A program made the position numbers and the translations under genes. From an uncultured Mollicutes bacterium (GTDB taxonomy: Bacteria; Bacillota_I; Bacilli_A; Acholeplasmatales; Anaeroplasmataceae): a DNA stretch of 33,292 bases. The DNA lies in assembly GCA_947174785.1 (NCBI GenBank), contig CAMWKG010000020.1, forward strand, positions 1 through 33,292. Reading direction: 5' to 3'. Below the pieces are notes generated by a model. It was not told where the DNA came from. It saw nothing but the letters and a program-made list of their open reading frames with translations, and made no database searches. Below are positions 32,320 to 33,292 of this stretch, one piece after another; the first letter of the stretch is position 1, and the number at the start of each line of letters is the position of its first letter.

Positions 32320-33291
32320 TTATATCTCTTTTGTGTAGTTCTTTAACCATTCCTGTTCCTCTTCTTCAAGATAAGGACTGATTAATTTATATACTTTTTT
32401 ATGATATTGATTCAACCAATTTTTCTCATCTTGATTTAAGAGATTGACATCTATTGCATCTAAATCAATAGGAGCGTAGGTAATGGTCTCAAAGCCTAAA
32501 AACTCACCGAAATCACTCTTACCTTTTGGAACACATACCATTTCATTTTCAATACGGATACCATATTTATTTTCTAGATAAATTCCAGGCTCATTTGTTG
32601 TAATCATACCTGGTACAAATTCTGCTGAATCATTTCGTTCAGGTACAATCTGCCATCTAAAACCATTAGGAGCTTCATGAACAGAAAGAAGAAAGCCTAC
32701 ACCATGACCTGTTCCACATTTGTAATCAATCAATTGTTTCCAAATAGGACCACGTGCCAATATATCAAGATTTATTCCTTTTACTCCTTTTAAGAAAATG
32801 GCTTCAGACAATGCAATGACTGATTTTAAAACTGTTGTAAAATGTAGCTTTTGCATATCGGTAAGCTCACCTAGGGCTAAGGTTCTCGTGATATCTGTTG
32901 TTCCATCTAAATAGTGTCCACCAGAATCAACTAAAAGAAAATCGTTTGGTTCTAGAGTATAATTAGATTCTGTAGTTGCAGAATAGTGCATCATAGCACC
33001 ATGATCCTTATACGCACAAATCGTGTCAAAGGAGATATCGACAAAGCTTTCCTGAGCCTGTCTTAGCTTTTGAAGATGGGCTTGAACACTAAGCTCACTT
33101 AAGGAGGAATCCTCTTGGATATTTGTTTTTACGAAATACATCCATTTGGTAAATGCTACTCCATCTTTTATGTGTGCATGAATTGTATTTTCAATCTCAA
33201 CTTCATTTTTAATTGCTTTCAGTAAAAGAGAAGGATCAGGTTTATTTAGTAAAGTATTTTTATCATTTAATATAGAATAAAGAGAATAGTT
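32320..33291 (-). CDS. Xaa-Pro aminopeptidase (M24), 5' end outside window
   Basis: The frame is open from the stop at 32320 to the right edge, so at least 323 C-terminal residues are present; the Met at 33141 is internal, since KNEVEIENTIHAHIKDGVA continues upstream as in complete family members. Metal ligands of the pita-bread fold are present: VDSGGHYLDGTTDITRT (two Asp), GTGHGVGF (His), TNEPGIY (Glu) and IENEMV (Glu). The long form with WLNQYHKKVY...EEEQEWL at the C-terminus matches eukaryotic-type aminopeptidase P of about 590 residues. It removes N-terminal residues next to proline. Confidence 0.92.
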   Translation of the reverse strand, partial: NYSLYSILNDKNTLLNKPDPSLLLKAIKNEVEIENTIHAHIKDGVAFTKWMYFVKTNIQEDSSLSELSVQAHLQKLRQAQESFVDISFDTICAYKDHGAMMHYSATTESNYTLEPNDFLLVDSGGHYLDGTTDITRTLALGELTDMQKLHFTTVLKSVIALSEAIFLKGVKGINLDILARGPIWKQLIDYKCGTGHGVGFLLSVHEAPNGFRWQIVPERNDSAEFVPGMITTNEPGIYLENKYGIRIENEMVCVPKGKSDFGEFLGFETITYAPIDLDAIDVNLLNQDEKNWLNQYHKKVYKLISPYLEEEEQEWLKNYTKEI

Positions 33292-33292
33292 T

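Overview
The window is AT-rich DNA from a low-GC Gram-positive bacterium (Bacillota). The core gene order cysS-mrnC-...-rlmB-sigH-like-rpmG-secE-nusG matches the conserved Bacilli/Clostridia locus. A long SecE, a GLUG-repeat lipoprotein, BspA-type LRRs and a 2-hydroxyacyl-CoA dehydratase activase fit a gut or oral anaerobe, perhaps of the Erysipelotrichia. That taxonomic placement is inference from content only.

Layout. (1) 1-6230 looks like an innate-immunity locus: the 3' end of an unknown gene, a TIR-domain protein, and a 1302-residue TIR-NACHT-LRR protein with the same domain order as plant TIR-NLR receptors, closed by a strong terminator. (2) 6263-13653 is an accessory operon of mobile-element type. 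A divergent ribbon-helix-helix/WYL regulator faces a short ClpP-like protease, a Sel1-repeat protein whose second half looks like an AAA+ module without a Walker A, a VirD4/TraG-type coupling ATPase, two paralogous winged-helix proteins and a metallophosphoesterase. No relaxase, VirB4, integrase or attachment site is visible. (3) 13690-15738 holds three tandem copies of a small basic protein gene. Each is followed by a convergent ~80-nt RNA gene with its own consensus promoter (TTGACA-17-TAGAAT), a shared CGACAUACGG core, compensating stem changes and an intrinsic terminator that reaches into the end of the protein gene. I do not recognise this protein/RNA family; it is the best candidate here for an undescribed system.

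(4) 15761-20570, minus strand, carries a two-gene 2-hydroxyacyl-CoA dehydratase activase unit followed by a Crp/Fnr-like regulator. (5) 20717-22396 is a GLUG-repeat surface lipoprotein with its own promoter and terminator. (6) 22420-32320 is core genome: cysS, mrnC, a P-type ATPase with an unusual exoplasmic domain, rlmB, a SigH-like factor, rpmG (TTG start), secE, nusG, rpmE, tdk, tadA and the 4.5S-type SRP RNA. (7) The right edge is the 3' part of an aminopeptidase P gene on the minus strand.

The left ~15.7 kb is accessory DNA next to a conserved core block. The TIR proteins probably act together or in parallel as NAD-depleting, abortive-infection defences. The coupling-ATPase operon is probably a remnant or satellite of a conjugative element under WYL control. 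The gene/RNA modules look like a self-regulating toxin- or immunity-type array. These functional links are inferences from domain content and position.
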